From: Desulfatirhabdium butyrativorans
GTDB taxonomy: Bacteria > Desulfobacterota > Desulfobacteria > Desulfobacterales > DYRK01
DNA: 12,069 nt
NCBI GenBank assembly: GCA_020718785.1
Contig: DYRK01000101.1
Span: forward strand, 1,792-13,860
Direction of reading: 5' to 3'
Positions 5,426-12,069 of the stretch are shown piece by piece. Under the pieces are notes generated by a model, which saw nothing but the letters and a program-made list of their open reading frames with translations, had not been told where the DNA came from and made no database searches. The first letter of the stretch is position 1. Each line of letters begins with the position of its first letter. The translations under genes and the position numbers were made by a program.

Positions 5426-6025
5426 ATGGACGATATGAATCAGAATGTTTCAGTTTTCGGGGACTATACGGAAATCGGAGAGGATGCCGTCAAAGGCAGG
5501 TGCAGACTGATCCTCAGTTTTCAGTCCGGCACGCTTGATCTGGATGAACTCTGGGAAAACAGCGCGCTGTCTGCCAAATATCTGTCAACCTTCTGGGGAA
5601 ATTTTTTTCCCGAAGAGCATTCGGGCAAAACGCTCAGAAGGCAGGTGACGGACAAAGTTCTCTATGCCTGCGGAGAACTTCTGGGGAATGCGGTGAAATT
5701 CAGCTATTCCAACGAGTATCTGCTTGAAATCTGTCTGTTTCTGCATCACAGTGAACTGCGTATATATGTAAGCAATTCCGTGCGTCCGGATGAGGCGGAA
5801 AAGTTCAAAGCTTTTGTCCGGCGAATCGTAACAGAGGATACGCTTATGCTGTTTCTGGAACAGATGGAACAAAATGCTGCCGAAGAGGACAACGGACAGT
5901 CCGGCATCGGAATTCTGACCATGATCAACGACTACGGTCTGAAACTGTCGTGGAAATTCGAGACCGACGAATCCGGAGTGGTTACGGTAACAACGCTGGC
6001 ACGGCTGCCGATTGTCAAACCATAG
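5426..6025 (+). CDS. ATP-binding partner-switch protein (slr1658/RsbW-like)
   Basis: 199 residues. The GHKL/HATPase signs are YACGELLGNAVKFSYSNEY (residues 80-98; Glu84 and Asn88 are the N-box catalytic base and Mg ligand) and GQSGIGILTMINDYGLKLSW (157-176), the G-box that closes over ATP, in the form used by the slr1658 group that partners STAS proteins. In this class a kinase phosphorylates the STAS serine and releases a target when the STAS protein is unphosphorylated. The N-terminal 75 residues are not recognisable as kinase. Start ATG 5426 follows GAGGGAG by 11 nt; ATG 5435 is an alternative. The STAS gene follows after 14 nt with its own ribosome site, so the two are one operon. No sigma factor or response regulator target is in the window. 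Confidence 0.8.
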   Translation: MDDMNQNVSVFGDYTEIGEDAVKGRCRLILSFQSGTLDLDELWENSALSAKYLSTFWGNFFPEEHSGKTLRRQVTDKVLYACGELLGNAVKFSYSNEYLLEICLFLHHSELRIYVSNSVRPDEAEKFKAFVRRIVTEDTLMLFLEQMEQNAAEEDNGQSGIGILTMINDYGLKLSWKFETDESGVVTVTTLARLPIVKP

Positions 6026-6039
6026 AAAGGGAGAAAACG

Positions 6040-6393
6040 ATGGAAATAAAGGAACCCGCCTATTCGGTATTGTATGATGCCGTAACCCATACGGTGAAAT
6101 TCAAAGGGACTTTCAATATCAGAGGGAGTGAGGGCTACAAAGAAATTACCGCAATGCTCAACAAAGTCGAGGCTCAGTTATCCCCGCCGGCAGAAATTGT
6201 CGTTGATGTCCGCGAAACGGAATTTCTCAACAGTTCGGGAATTACCGCTTTGGGCAAATTTACCATCAGACTGCGCCAAAAAACAGGAGTCAGCCTCACG
6301 GTTCTCTGTTCCAATAAACAGTCATGGCAGGAGTACTCCATGAAAGGACTGGAAAGGCTGATGCCTGTCGGGCTGACGCTGAAGTTTGAATAA
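6040..6393 (+). CDS. STAS-domain anti-sigma antagonist-like protein (slr1659-like)
   Basis: 117 residues. VKFKGTFNIRGSEGYKEITA starts a STAS fold; IVVDVRETEFLNSSGITAL (residues 53-71) is the strand and loop with the phosphorylatable site. The usual Asp before the Ser is Asn64, followed by Ser65-Ser66-Gly67, so the serine remains although the acidic neighbour is changed. The protein is expected to be phosphorylated by the ATP-binding protein encoded just upstream and dephosphorylated by the SpoIIE phosphatase, and to bind the partner only when unphosphorylated. ATG 6040 follows AAAGGGAG; the open frame extends upstream into the preceding gene but has no ribosome site there. The downstream target is not encoded in the window. 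Confidence 0.85.
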   Translation: MEIKEPAYSVLYDAVTHTVKFKGTFNIRGSEGYKEITAMLNKVEAQLSPPAEIVVDVRETEFLNSSGITALGKFTIRLRQKTGVSLTVLCSNKQSWQEYSMKGLERLMPVGLTLKFE

Positions 6394-6395
6394 CC

Positions 6396-6491
6396 ATGAC
6401 CCCGAAATTGAAAAATATGAGTGAAGATTCTATCAATCAGGTAACTATTTCACCCACCCTGCGATTCATAAAAAAGTTAAAAAATGAATGA
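6396..6491 (+). CDS. possible 31-residue leader ORF before dnaE
   Basis: ATG 6396 opens a 31-codon frame (MTPKLKNMSEDSINQVTIS..., ending RFIKKLKNE) that stops at TGA 6489-6491, overlapping the dnaE start by 8 nt (ATGAATGA). It starts 2 nt after the STAS stop. There is no clear ribosome site and no family recognised. It could couple dnaE translation, which itself lacks a visible ribosome site, or be the truncated start of a lost gene. Confidence 0.25.
   Translation: MTPKLKNMSEDSINQVTISPTLRFIKKLKNE
6408..6436 (+). promoter_or_regulatory. possible promoter upstream of dnaE
   Basis: TTGAAA (6408-6413), 17-nt spacer, TATCAA (6431-6436): 5 of 6 and 4 of 6 consensus positions. It lies 48 nt before the dnaE start in the 90-nt gap after the STAS gene. 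No terminator separates the two units, so read-through is also possible. Confidence 0.4.
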
Positions 6492-9400
6492 AAAATTTGT
6501 TCATCTTCATGTTCATACCCAGTACAGCCTTTTAGACGGCGCCATACGGCTCGACGCGCTGCTGAAACGCGCAAAAGAATTCGGCATGGATGCCGTGGCT
6601 ATTACCGATCACGGAACCATGTTCGGAGTGGCAGAGTTTTACGAAAAAGCCGAAAAAGCGGGTATAAAGCCGATCATCGGCTGCGAATGTTATCTTGCCC
6701 CGCGGCGCCTTCAGGATAAAACGCCTGCTGACGGCAAAAATCTTTCTCATCTGGTGCTTTTGGCTGAAAATCAGGAAGGATACCGGAATCTCTGCCGTTT
6801 AGCCAGTATTGCCCAACTGGAAGGCTTTTACTATAAGCCTCGGATTGACAAAGAAATTCTGAAGCAACATGCCAAAGGACTCATTGCCCTGTCCGCGTGT
6901 CTTCACGGCGAAGTCCCTTTGGCGATTCTGGAAGGCAAAACCGAAAAAGCCGACGAGGCTGCCCGCTTTTATCTTGAGACATTCGGAGAAAGGAATTTTT
7001 TTCTGGAGATTCAGAACAACGGTCTTGAGGCACAGGAAGAAGTCAATCAGGGGCTTGCGGAAATGAGCCGGCGGCTTTCCATTCCATTGGTTGCAAGCAA
7101 TGACTGCCATTATCTCGACAAAGAAGATGTGCGCGCGCATGAGGTACTGCTCTGCATTCAGACCGGAAAAACCATGAATGACGCGGATCGCTTCAGATTC
7201 GGCACAGATCAGCTTTACTTCAAATCTCCGGCTGTGATGCAGGCTGATTTCAAGGATTATCCGGGCGCGCTTGAGAACACATCCGCGATTGCACAGCGAT
7301 GTCACATCGAATTTGACTTCAAGACCTATCATTTTCCCAAATTCGATTCCGGTTCCGATCAGACCGCGGATGATATTTTCGAGCAGAAAGTCCGGGAAGG
7401 CTTTGCCAAAAGACTGGCGCAGATCAAAGCCAAATACCCGGATATTGATGAAAAGGCATATAACGAACGTCTGGAATATGAAATTTCCATGATTAAGCAG
7501 ATGGGCTTTCCGGGCTATTTTCTGATTGTGGCTGATTTTATTCAGTATGCCAAAACCAATAATATCCCCGTGGGTCCTGGCCGCGGCTGTGTTTGTCCTG
7601 ATACAAAAGTTCTGTTGGCAAATGGAAAGGAAATAAAAATACAGGATATTGAAATCGGAGACAGCGTTATTACCCATTTGGGAAATATACTGCCTGTTCA
7701 GAACAAAATGGCTTATGACTGTGATGAAGAAATTGTTCAGATAACTGCTGCTAATGAAGTTTTATCTCTGACTCGGGATCATAAGATATGGGCAGTTCGA
7801 TCAACAAAGTGCATTGTTGACTCTCCGAAAACGAAAGCTATAACCTGCAAGTCTTCATGTAACCGATATTGTTCTGAAAAACCTTTTGAAGAATATCGCT
7901 TGCAGTGGATCGGAGCCGGAAAACTTAAAAAAGATGATTTTGTGGTATTTCCCAGAATCTCTTCGGAAAACAAAGAAATTGTCTTTGATATTTCAAATTT
8001 TGTCGAATCAAAAAAACATCTCAGGATTGATGACAGCCATCTTTGGTATGAAATAGGCACAAACCGGCTTCCGACCAAAAAAATTCCGAAAATTGTCCGC
8101 TTTGATGAAAATTTTGCAAAATTGTCAGGTTATTATATTGCAGAAGGCTGGTCAAGACTGGGAGAACGGGAATGCGGGGTAGGTTTCGGATTTCACAGGA
8201 AAGAAACAGAATATGCTCAGGAAGTTCAGAATCTGCTGAAAGTCGTGTTTGACTTGGAAAGTAAAATCATTTTTCACAAAAGCAGAAAGTCCTTGCAGGT
8301 TATAGGATATGGAAAAATTGTGGGGGAATTTCTGTCATCTCTTTGCGGAAAGGGCGCGTACAACAAACATATCCCTTATGATATTGTTTCCGGCGGAAAA
8401 GATGATCTGGTAAAAATTCTGATCGCCTATATGTTCAGAGGGGATGGATCGGGGGGGAGCGGCAACAAAACCATAGCCATAAAATACACAAGCATTTCTC
8501 CGATATTGGCATCCCAGCTTAGGTTCCTGCTTGCGCGTTTCGGGTACTGGGCATCGGTAATAAGCTATGATAAGAGGAATGAAAAATGGAACACGGAATA
8601 TTCAGTCAAATTATCAGGAAAGCAGTTGCTGAAATGGAATGAGGATTTTCCGGCATTCCCCATATCTGACAGCGAGCAGAAGTTTTACAGAAACGACAGC
8701 TTTTATACAGACAGCAGTTACGTCTATTTAAAAATAAAGAAGGTTGAGAAGCACTATTATAAAGGGAAAGTTTACGATATCACGGTTCCGCCGGACAGTT
8801 CTTATGTGGCAAAATCAACAGCGGTTCATAATTCGGCGGCCGGCAGCATGGTTGCCTATTCCCTCGGAATTACCGATTTGGACCCGATTGAACACGGTCT
8901 GATTTTCGAGCGTTTTCTGAATCCTGCACGTATCAGTATGCCCGATATTGACGTGGATTTCTGCATCAACGGCAGAGAAAATGTCTTCAAATATGTGGCG
9001 GAAAGATACGGCGGCGGGGAGTATGTGGCTCAGATCATCACTTTCGGAAAGCTCAAAACGCGTGCCGTGATCCGAGATGTGGGACGTGCGCTCGATATTC
9101 CGCTGCGAGAAGTGGATGCCATTGCCAAGATGGTTCCCGATGTCCTGAACATCAGCCTTGACGAGGCTTTGAAACAGGAACCGAGAATCCGGGAACTGAC
9201 TGCCCAGAAGCCTGAAATCAGGGACCTCATCAATATATGCCGGGTACTCGAAGGACTTCCCAGACATGCCTCCACCCATGCCGCGGGAGTAGTGATCGGC
9301 GATAAACCGCTGGTGGAATATCTGCCTTTGTACAGAGGAAAAAAAGACGAAGTCGTCACCCAGTTCGACATGAAATATGTCGAAAAAATCGGACTTGTAA

Positions 9401-11244
9401 AGTTTGATTTTCTGGGACTCCGAAACCTCACGATCATTCAGAATACCCTGTCTCTTATCGCAGCCAGCCGGGGGCAGTCGCCCGATCTTCTGAATCTGGA
9501 TTTCAATGACGCGGAAACATATCAGCTGCTTTCCAAAGGAGATACTACCGGCGTGTTTCAGTTGGAAAGCTCCGGCATGAAAGATTTGCTCATGCGTCTG
9601 AAACCTGCCTGCTTCGACGATATTGTGGCATTGGTCGCACTGTATCGTCCCGGTCCTTTGGACAGCGGCATGGTGGATGATTTTGTGGAGCGGAAACACG
9701 GCAGGAAAAAATTGGAATATCTCATTCCCGAATTGGAGCCGATTCTGAAAGCCACCTACGGAGTCATTGTGTATCAGGAACAGGTCATGCAGATTGCCGG
9801 CGCGCTTGCCAGATATTCCATGTCCGAAGCCGATGGGCTGCGTAAGGCAATGGGAAAAAAAATCGTCGAGATCATGGCAGAGCATCGGGGCAGTTTTGTA
9901 AAAGGCGCGGCAGAAAACGGAATTCCCGAGCGTAAAGCCGAACAGATTTTTGACTTAATGGAGAAATTCGGCGGATACGGCTTTAACCGGAGTCACAGTG
10001 CTGCTTATGCCCTGATTGCCTTTCAGACCGCGTATCTCAAAGCCCATTTTCCCGTGGAATTCATGGCTTCGCTGCTTACCGGCGAAATGCACTCCACGGA
10101 CGGTGTAGTCAAATTTATTGCCGAGTGCCGCAATCACGGCATTCCCATACTGCCGCCGGATATCAACGAAAGCGGCAAGGAATTTACGGTCAGCGGTTCG
10201 GCGATCCGCTTCGGGCTGGTTGCCGTGAAAAATGTCGGAGAAGCTGCCATTGAGGCAATTATCGAGGCAAGAACAGAAAAAGGCAGATTTGTCTCTCTGA
10301 ATGACTTCTGCGAAAAAGCGGATCTGAAAAAGCTGAACAAGCGGGTTCTCGAAAATCTGATCAAATGCGGAGCTTTTGATTCTACAGGGGCATATCGCTC
10401 ACAGATGGCGGCTGTGCTGGAGTCTGCGCTGGATTACGGTCAGCGGACCCAGAAAGAAAAATCGGGTCCCCAGATGTCTCTCTTTGATATGGGCGGCGGC
10501 AAAGAAGAAAAGATCAATGCCCCGACCCTGCCGGAAATTCCGGAATGGGATGAAAAGGAGCGTCTGTCTCTTGAAAAAGAATCTCTGGGCTTTTACATCA
10601 CAGGTCATCCGCTGGATAAGTTCGAAGACATTCTCAAGAGATTCACCAATGCCGATACGCTTTCTCTGAAGGAAAAAAATGACGGGCAGTCCGTGAGAAT
10701 CGGCGGCATTGTCAGAAATATCAAAATGATAAGAGACAAAAAAGGGGATACCATGGCTTTTATCACTACCGAGGATATGCACGGCACTGTCGAGACAACT
10801 GTTTTTTCTTCACTTTATGCGGAAGTAAGAGACCTGCTGTCAGATGACTCGCCTATCCTCATCGAAGGCGAGCTTCAGAAAAGTGATGAGAACTCGGTGA
10901 AAATTGTCGCCGATGTTATCCGTTCCATGAGCAAAATCGGGGAACTCCCCGCGGAAAGTATCCATATCCGGTTAGATATGACTCGGACAGACAGAGATGC
11001 ACTTGTCCGTCTGCATGATATTATCAAAAAACACCCCGGAACCTCTGCGGGATATATTCATCTGCTGAATCCCTCATCCGCAGAAATTACCCTTGCCTTG
11101 TCCGATGAGCTGAAAGTCAAGGCAGATGCGGAACTGAACCGTGAAATCAGCGGGCTTTTCGGGGGAAATGTTGTAGAAACGGTTTATCAGAGACTCCCTG
11201 CTGCCGCGTCTGACGGAAAGGATAAGAGAAGGGCAAGGGGTTAG
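6484..11244 (+). CDS. dnaE: DNA polymerase III alpha subunit with intein
   Basis: 1586-residue precursor; 1171 residues after removal of the intein (369-783), normal for DnaE, the replicative polymerase. Domains: PHP (HLHVHTQYSLLDGA, AITDHGTMFG, ASNDCHYL); palm with GPGRG/SAAGS, the loop that holds the incoming nucleotide's phosphates; PDIDVD with catalytic Asp821 and Asp823; KFDFLGL with Asp975 (406, 408 and 560 in the mature protein), equivalent to E. coli D401, D403, D555; fingers YRPGPLDSGM and YQEQVMQIAG; helix-hairpin-helix region around IPILPPDINESG; clamp-binding peptide QMSLFD at 1330; OB-fold VRIGGIVRNIKMIRDKKGD; C-terminal tau-binding region. No stop or frameshift. ATG 6484 is in a poly-A stretch without an evident ribosome site; the PHP motif begins right after it, so the start is well placed. 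The gene appears essential and complete; activity depends on splicing. Confidence 0.97.
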   Translation: MNEKFVHLHVHTQYSLLDGAIRLDALLKRAKEFGMDAVAITDHGTMFGVAEFYEKAEKAGIKPIIGCECYLAPRRLQDKTPADGKNLSHLVLLAENQEGYRNLCRLASIAQLEGFYYKPRIDKEILKQHAKGLIALSACLHGEVPLAILEGKTEKADEAARFYLETFGERNFFLEIQNNGLEAQEEVNQGLAEMSRRLSIPLVASNDCHYLDKEDVRAHEVLLCIQTGKTMNDADRFRFGTDQLYFKSPAVMQADFKDYPGALENTSAIAQRCHIEFDFKTYHFPKFDSGSDQTADDIFEQKVREGFAKRLAQIKAKYPDIDEKAYNERLEYEISMIKQMGFPGYFLIVADFIQYAKTNNIPVGPGRGCVCPDTKVLLANGKEIKIQDIEIGDSVITHLGNILPVQNKMAYDCDEEIVQITAANEVLSLTRDHKIWAVRSTKCIVDSPKTKAITCKSSCNRYCSEKPFEEYRLQWIGAGKLKKDDFVVFPRISSENKEIVFDISNFVESKKHLRIDDSHLWYEIGTNRLPTKKIPKIVRFDENFAKLSGYYIAEGWSRLGERECGVGFGFHRKETEYAQEVQNLLKVVFDLESKIIFHKSRKSLQVIGYGKIVGEFLSSLCGKGAYNKHIPYDIVSGGKDDLVKILIAYMFRGDGSGGSGNKTIAIKYTSISPILASQLRFLLARFGYWASVISYDKRNEKWNTEYSVKLSGKQLLKWNEDFPAFPISDSEQKFYRNDSFYTDSSYVYLKIKKVEKHYYKGKVYDITVPPDSSYVAKSTAVHNSAAGSMVAYSLGITDLDPIEHGLIFERFLNPARISMPDIDVDFCINGRENVFKYVAERYGGGEYVAQIITFGKLKTRAVIRDVGRALDIPLREVDAIAKMVPDVLNISLDEALKQEPRIRELTAQKPEIRDLINICRVLEGLPRHASTHAAGVVIGDKPLVEYLPLYRGKKDEVVTQFDMKYVEKIGLVKFDFLGLRNLTIIQNTLSLIAASRGQSPDLLNLDFNDAETYQLLSKGDTTGVFQLESSGMKDLLMRLKPACFDDIVALVALYRPGPLDSGMVDDFVERKHGRKKLEYLIPELEPILKATYGVIVYQEQVMQIAGALARYSMSEADGLRKAMGKKIVEIMAEHRGSFVKGAAENGIPERKAEQIFDLMEKFGGYGFNRSHSAAYALIAFQTAYLKAHFPVEFMASLLTGEMHSTDGVVKFIAECRNHGIPILPPDINESGKEFTVSGSAIRFGLVAVKNVGEAAIEAIIEARTEKGRFVSLNDFCEKADLKKLNKRVLENLIKCGAFDSTGAYRSQMAAVLESALDYGQRTQKEKSGPQMSLFDMGGGKEEKINAPTLPEIPEWDEKERLSLEKESLGFYITGHPLDKFEDILKRFTNADTLSLKEKNDGQSVRIGGIVRNIKMIRDKKGDTMAFITTEDMHGTVETTVFSSLYAEVRDLLSDDSPILIEGELQKSDENSVKIVADVIRSMSKIGELPAESIHIRLDMTRTDRDALVRLHDIIKKHPGTSAGYIHLLNPSSAEITLALSDELKVKADAELNREISGLFGGNVVETVYQRLPAAASDGKDKRRARG
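7588..8832 (+). mobile_element. DnaE intein with LAGLIDADG homing endonuclease
   Basis: 415 residues, in frame in dnaE. It starts at Cys369 (CVCPDTKVLLANG, block A) directly after GPGRG and ends VHN (782-783 His-Asn), followed by Ser784 of SAAGS. Splicing residues are complete: Cys1, TRDH at 430-433 (block B Thr and His), VYDITVPPDSSYVAK (block F), penultimate His, terminal Asn, and +1 Ser. Between them are the endonuclease blocks: IPKIVRF (block D-like), LSGYYIAEGW (547-556, acidic Glu554), LIAYMFRGDGSGG (Asp654), and LRFLLARFGYW. Both acidic LAGLIDADG residues are present, so cleavage activity is possible. The region looks more A/T-rich than the extein, as in recent arrivals. Role: self-splicing protein element spreading into intein-free dnaE alleles. 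Confidence 0.96.
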
Positions 11245-11265
11245 AGGTCAGAGGTTTTTTTCTTG

Positions 11266-11287
11266 TTCCCAAGCCCCGGCTTGGGAA
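11266..11287. repeat. palindromic repeat 1
   Basis: TTCCCAAGCC-CC-GGCTTGGGAA: 10-bp stem around a 2-nt centre, 21 nt after the dnaE stop. It is the inverse of repeat 3. A T-run (11254-11261) comes before the hairpin, not after it, so it does not form a normal terminator in the dnaE direction. Confidence 0.9.
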
Positions 11288-11308
11288 AGCCCGGGTTACT
11301 CTGAAACG

Positions 11309-11330
11309 ACTCGAAGCCGGGGCTTCGAGT
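11309..11330. repeat. palindromic repeat 2
   Basis: ACTCGAAGCC-GG-GGCTTCGAGT: 10-bp perfect stem. Same AAGCC-N2-GGCTT core as its neighbours but different outer arms (CTCG for CCCA), with matching compensatory changes on both sides, so the stem is what is conserved. Confidence 0.9.
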
Positions 11331-11339
11331 ACAAATGCG

Positions 11340-11360
11340 TTCCAAGCCGGGGCTTGGGAA
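11340..11360. repeat. palindromic repeat 3
   Basis: TTCCAAGCC-GG-GGCTTGGGAA, followed by CGAG. It is repeat 1 in reverse orientation with one C lost from the left arm. It ends 16 nt before the antitoxin start codon. The three elements form a compact cluster of intergenic palindromes like REP or short MITE-type units; no transposase is nearby. Confidence 0.85.
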
Positions 11361-11376
11361 CGAGAAACGGGAACTT

Positions 11377-11646
11377 ATGAAAACTGTTTCATTAGCGATT
11401 CCGGAAGATATTATGTTCACGGTAAAAATTCCCAGAAAGAAGTGGGAAGCCGAACTCAGAAAAGAGCTTGCCTTACAGCTTTACCGTGAGGGGCTTATCT
11501 CCTTTGCCAATGCCCGTCGTCTCGCGCAGATGAGCAAAATCGGGTTTCATTATCTTCTGGGTGAACGTCAGATTCCCCGTCAGTACGACATTGAAGATTA
11601 CGAAAAAGACCTTGAAAATCTTTCGGAATGGAAAGAAGGCAGATGA
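11377..11646 (+). CDS. UPF0175 family antitoxin
   Basis: 89 residues. WEAELRKELALQLYREGLISFANARRLAQMSKIGFHYLLGERQIP is the UPF0175 core: a helix with L-A-x-x-L-Y-x-x-G, then S-x-x-x-A-x-x-L-A as a helix-turn-helix-like segment, then the I-x-x-x-x-Y tail with acidic end (DIEDYEKDLENL). The family is found as VapB-type antitoxin next to PIN-domain DUF3368 proteins, which is the arrangement here (4-nt overlap, ATGA). The first 20 residues form a strand region. Start ATG 11377 chosen: the frame is open upstream to 11335 but those codons lie within palindrome 3. The ribosome site is weak (CGGGAAC). Expected to bind the toxin and the operon promoter, though no operator beyond the palindromes is visible. 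Confidence 0.82.
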   Translation: MKTVSLAIPEDIMFTVKIPRKKWEAELRKELALQLYREGLISFANARRLAQMSKIGFHYLLGERQIPRQYDIEDYEKDLENLSEWKEGR

Positions 11647-12020
11647 TTATTTCAAACACAACGCCGCTGATTAACTTCTCAGCTATTTGCCGCCTGGATA
11701 TTTTGGAAAAACTTTTCGGAAAAATCTGCATTCCGTCGGCTGTTGAAAAAGAATTGTTTGTAAAAGGCGAAAACTATCCGAATATATCGGAACTCAGAAA
11801 GGCAAATTTCATTGAAACTCTTGAAGCAGGAAATATTTTGTTCTGCAATGCGCTGAAAAGAGATTTGGATGACGGTGAGGCGGAAGCAATTGCCCTTGCT
11901 TTGGAGAAAAACGGACAACTGTTGCTTATGGACGAGATAACGGGAATCATTGCGTCGGTCAAGCCTTTATCAGATGAAATACGAATCAAAGCCCGTTTTT
12001 GGATAAATCCGAAGCTATAA
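11643..12020 (+). pseudogene. PIN-domain (DUF3368, VapC-like) toxin, internally shortened
   Basis: 125 residues from ATG 11643. The start IISNTTPLINFSAICRLDIL, IPSAVEKEL and LDDGEAEAIALALE match DUF3368 PIN proteins, Mg-dependent ribonucleases with acidic residues here in EKEL, DDGEAEA and LLMDE. The rest does not: after LLLMDE (about residue 98) the family normally continues about 30-35 residues (the R-x-x-A, gl-x-v-x-G-x-x-G-x-L and AK segments) before a helix like I-x-x-x-KPLxDEMxxKAxFWI. Here ITGIIASVKPLSDEIRIKARFWINPKL follows directly, and the protein stops where family members usually run on about 10 residues. So an in-frame deletion, perhaps with a shortened end, is likely, removing part of the active-site face. 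The gene may still be translated but is probably a nontoxic partner; the antitoxin looks whole. Confidence 0.68.
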
Positions 12021-12069
12021 TACTTCAAGTTTGGTTTTTCCGGTTCATTTTTTGAATCATATATGCTAT
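12021..12069. other. window end, no feature
   Basis: Forty-nine A/T-rich bases after the PIN stop with no gene, hairpin or promoter that can be supported. TTTTTTGAATC near the end might be the start of a leader for a gene beyond the window. Confidence 0.6.

Noticed and set aside
6799..7677. 292-codon minus-strand open frame across the dnaE/intein junction
   Set aside because: It crosses the extein-intein border without regard to it and has no recognisable domain; a shadow of dnaE.
8815..9885. 356-codon open frame on the minus strand inside dnaE
   Set aside because: It is antisense to conserved polymerase motifs, is rich in His/Phe/Gln as mirror translations are, and shows no domain or ribosome site.
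11266..11360. Palindromic repeats as a CRISPR array
   Set aside because: Spacing is irregular (about 20 and 10 nt), orientation alternates, arms differ, and no cas gene is present.

Overview
The window looks like an accessory, recombination-scarred stretch of a bacterial chromosome around one core gene, dnaE. It carries SpoIIE/STAS partner-switching genes, BrnT-like and UPF0175/PIN toxin-antitoxin pairs, and scattered GC-rich palindromes built on TTCCCAAGCC / GGCTTGGGAA. This mix recalls large-genome Desulfobacterota (Desulfonema-like sulfate reducers). That placement is an impression from gene content, not proven by the sequence.

Layout. (1) 40-693 (+): a nucleotidyltransferase-fold protein. 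(2) 824-1900 (-): a PilZ-domain gene stopped by one in-frame TAA inside its DxSxxG motif, then a small membrane ORF followed by an intact DUF2085 membrane protein. The PilZ gene and the small-ORF/DUF2085 pair are preceded by the same gap-free block of three conserved segments with an unrelated 11-nt spacer, probably a shared promoter/operator. (3) 2132-2946 (+): a graveyard with an AAA ATPase N-terminus broken by two frameshifts, joined to a C-terminal remnant of an ABC-transporter solute-binding protein and closed by a perfect 11-bp hairpin. (4) 3008-6393 (+): a SpoIIE/PP2C serine phosphatase, an ATP-binding (RsbW-type) protein and a STAS protein, i.e. a partner-switching module. A BrnT-like toxin and a ribbon-helix-helix antitoxin sit inside it, between phosphatase and kinase-like gene. 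The last 42 nt of the phosphatase gene are repeated (41/42) just after the antitoxin gene. (5) 6484-11244 (+): DNA polymerase III alpha subunit with a 415-residue intein carrying a LAGLIDADG endonuclease, inserted between Gly368 and the Ser of the GPGRG/SAAGS motif that contacts the incoming nucleotide. (6) 11266-11360: three palindromic repeats. (7) 11377-12020 (+): a UPF0175 antitoxin overlapping by 4 nt a PIN-domain (DUF3368) toxin that appears internally deleted and shortened.

How the genes fit together. In partner switching, a sensor phosphatase dephosphorylates a STAS protein, which then competes for an ATP-binding partner and so controls a downstream regulator; all three parts are present here. 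The phosphatase, however, has lost most of its second membrane helix and the first HAMP helix, and the inserted TA pair splits the operon. The kinase-like gene now has its own good sigma70-type promoter (TTGACC-N17-TATGAT). The polymerase can work only after the intein splices itself out, and all splicing residues are present.

The repeated theme is small scars: one nonsense codon, frameshifts, in-frame deletions, a terminal duplication and TA insertions, all close to an essential gene.
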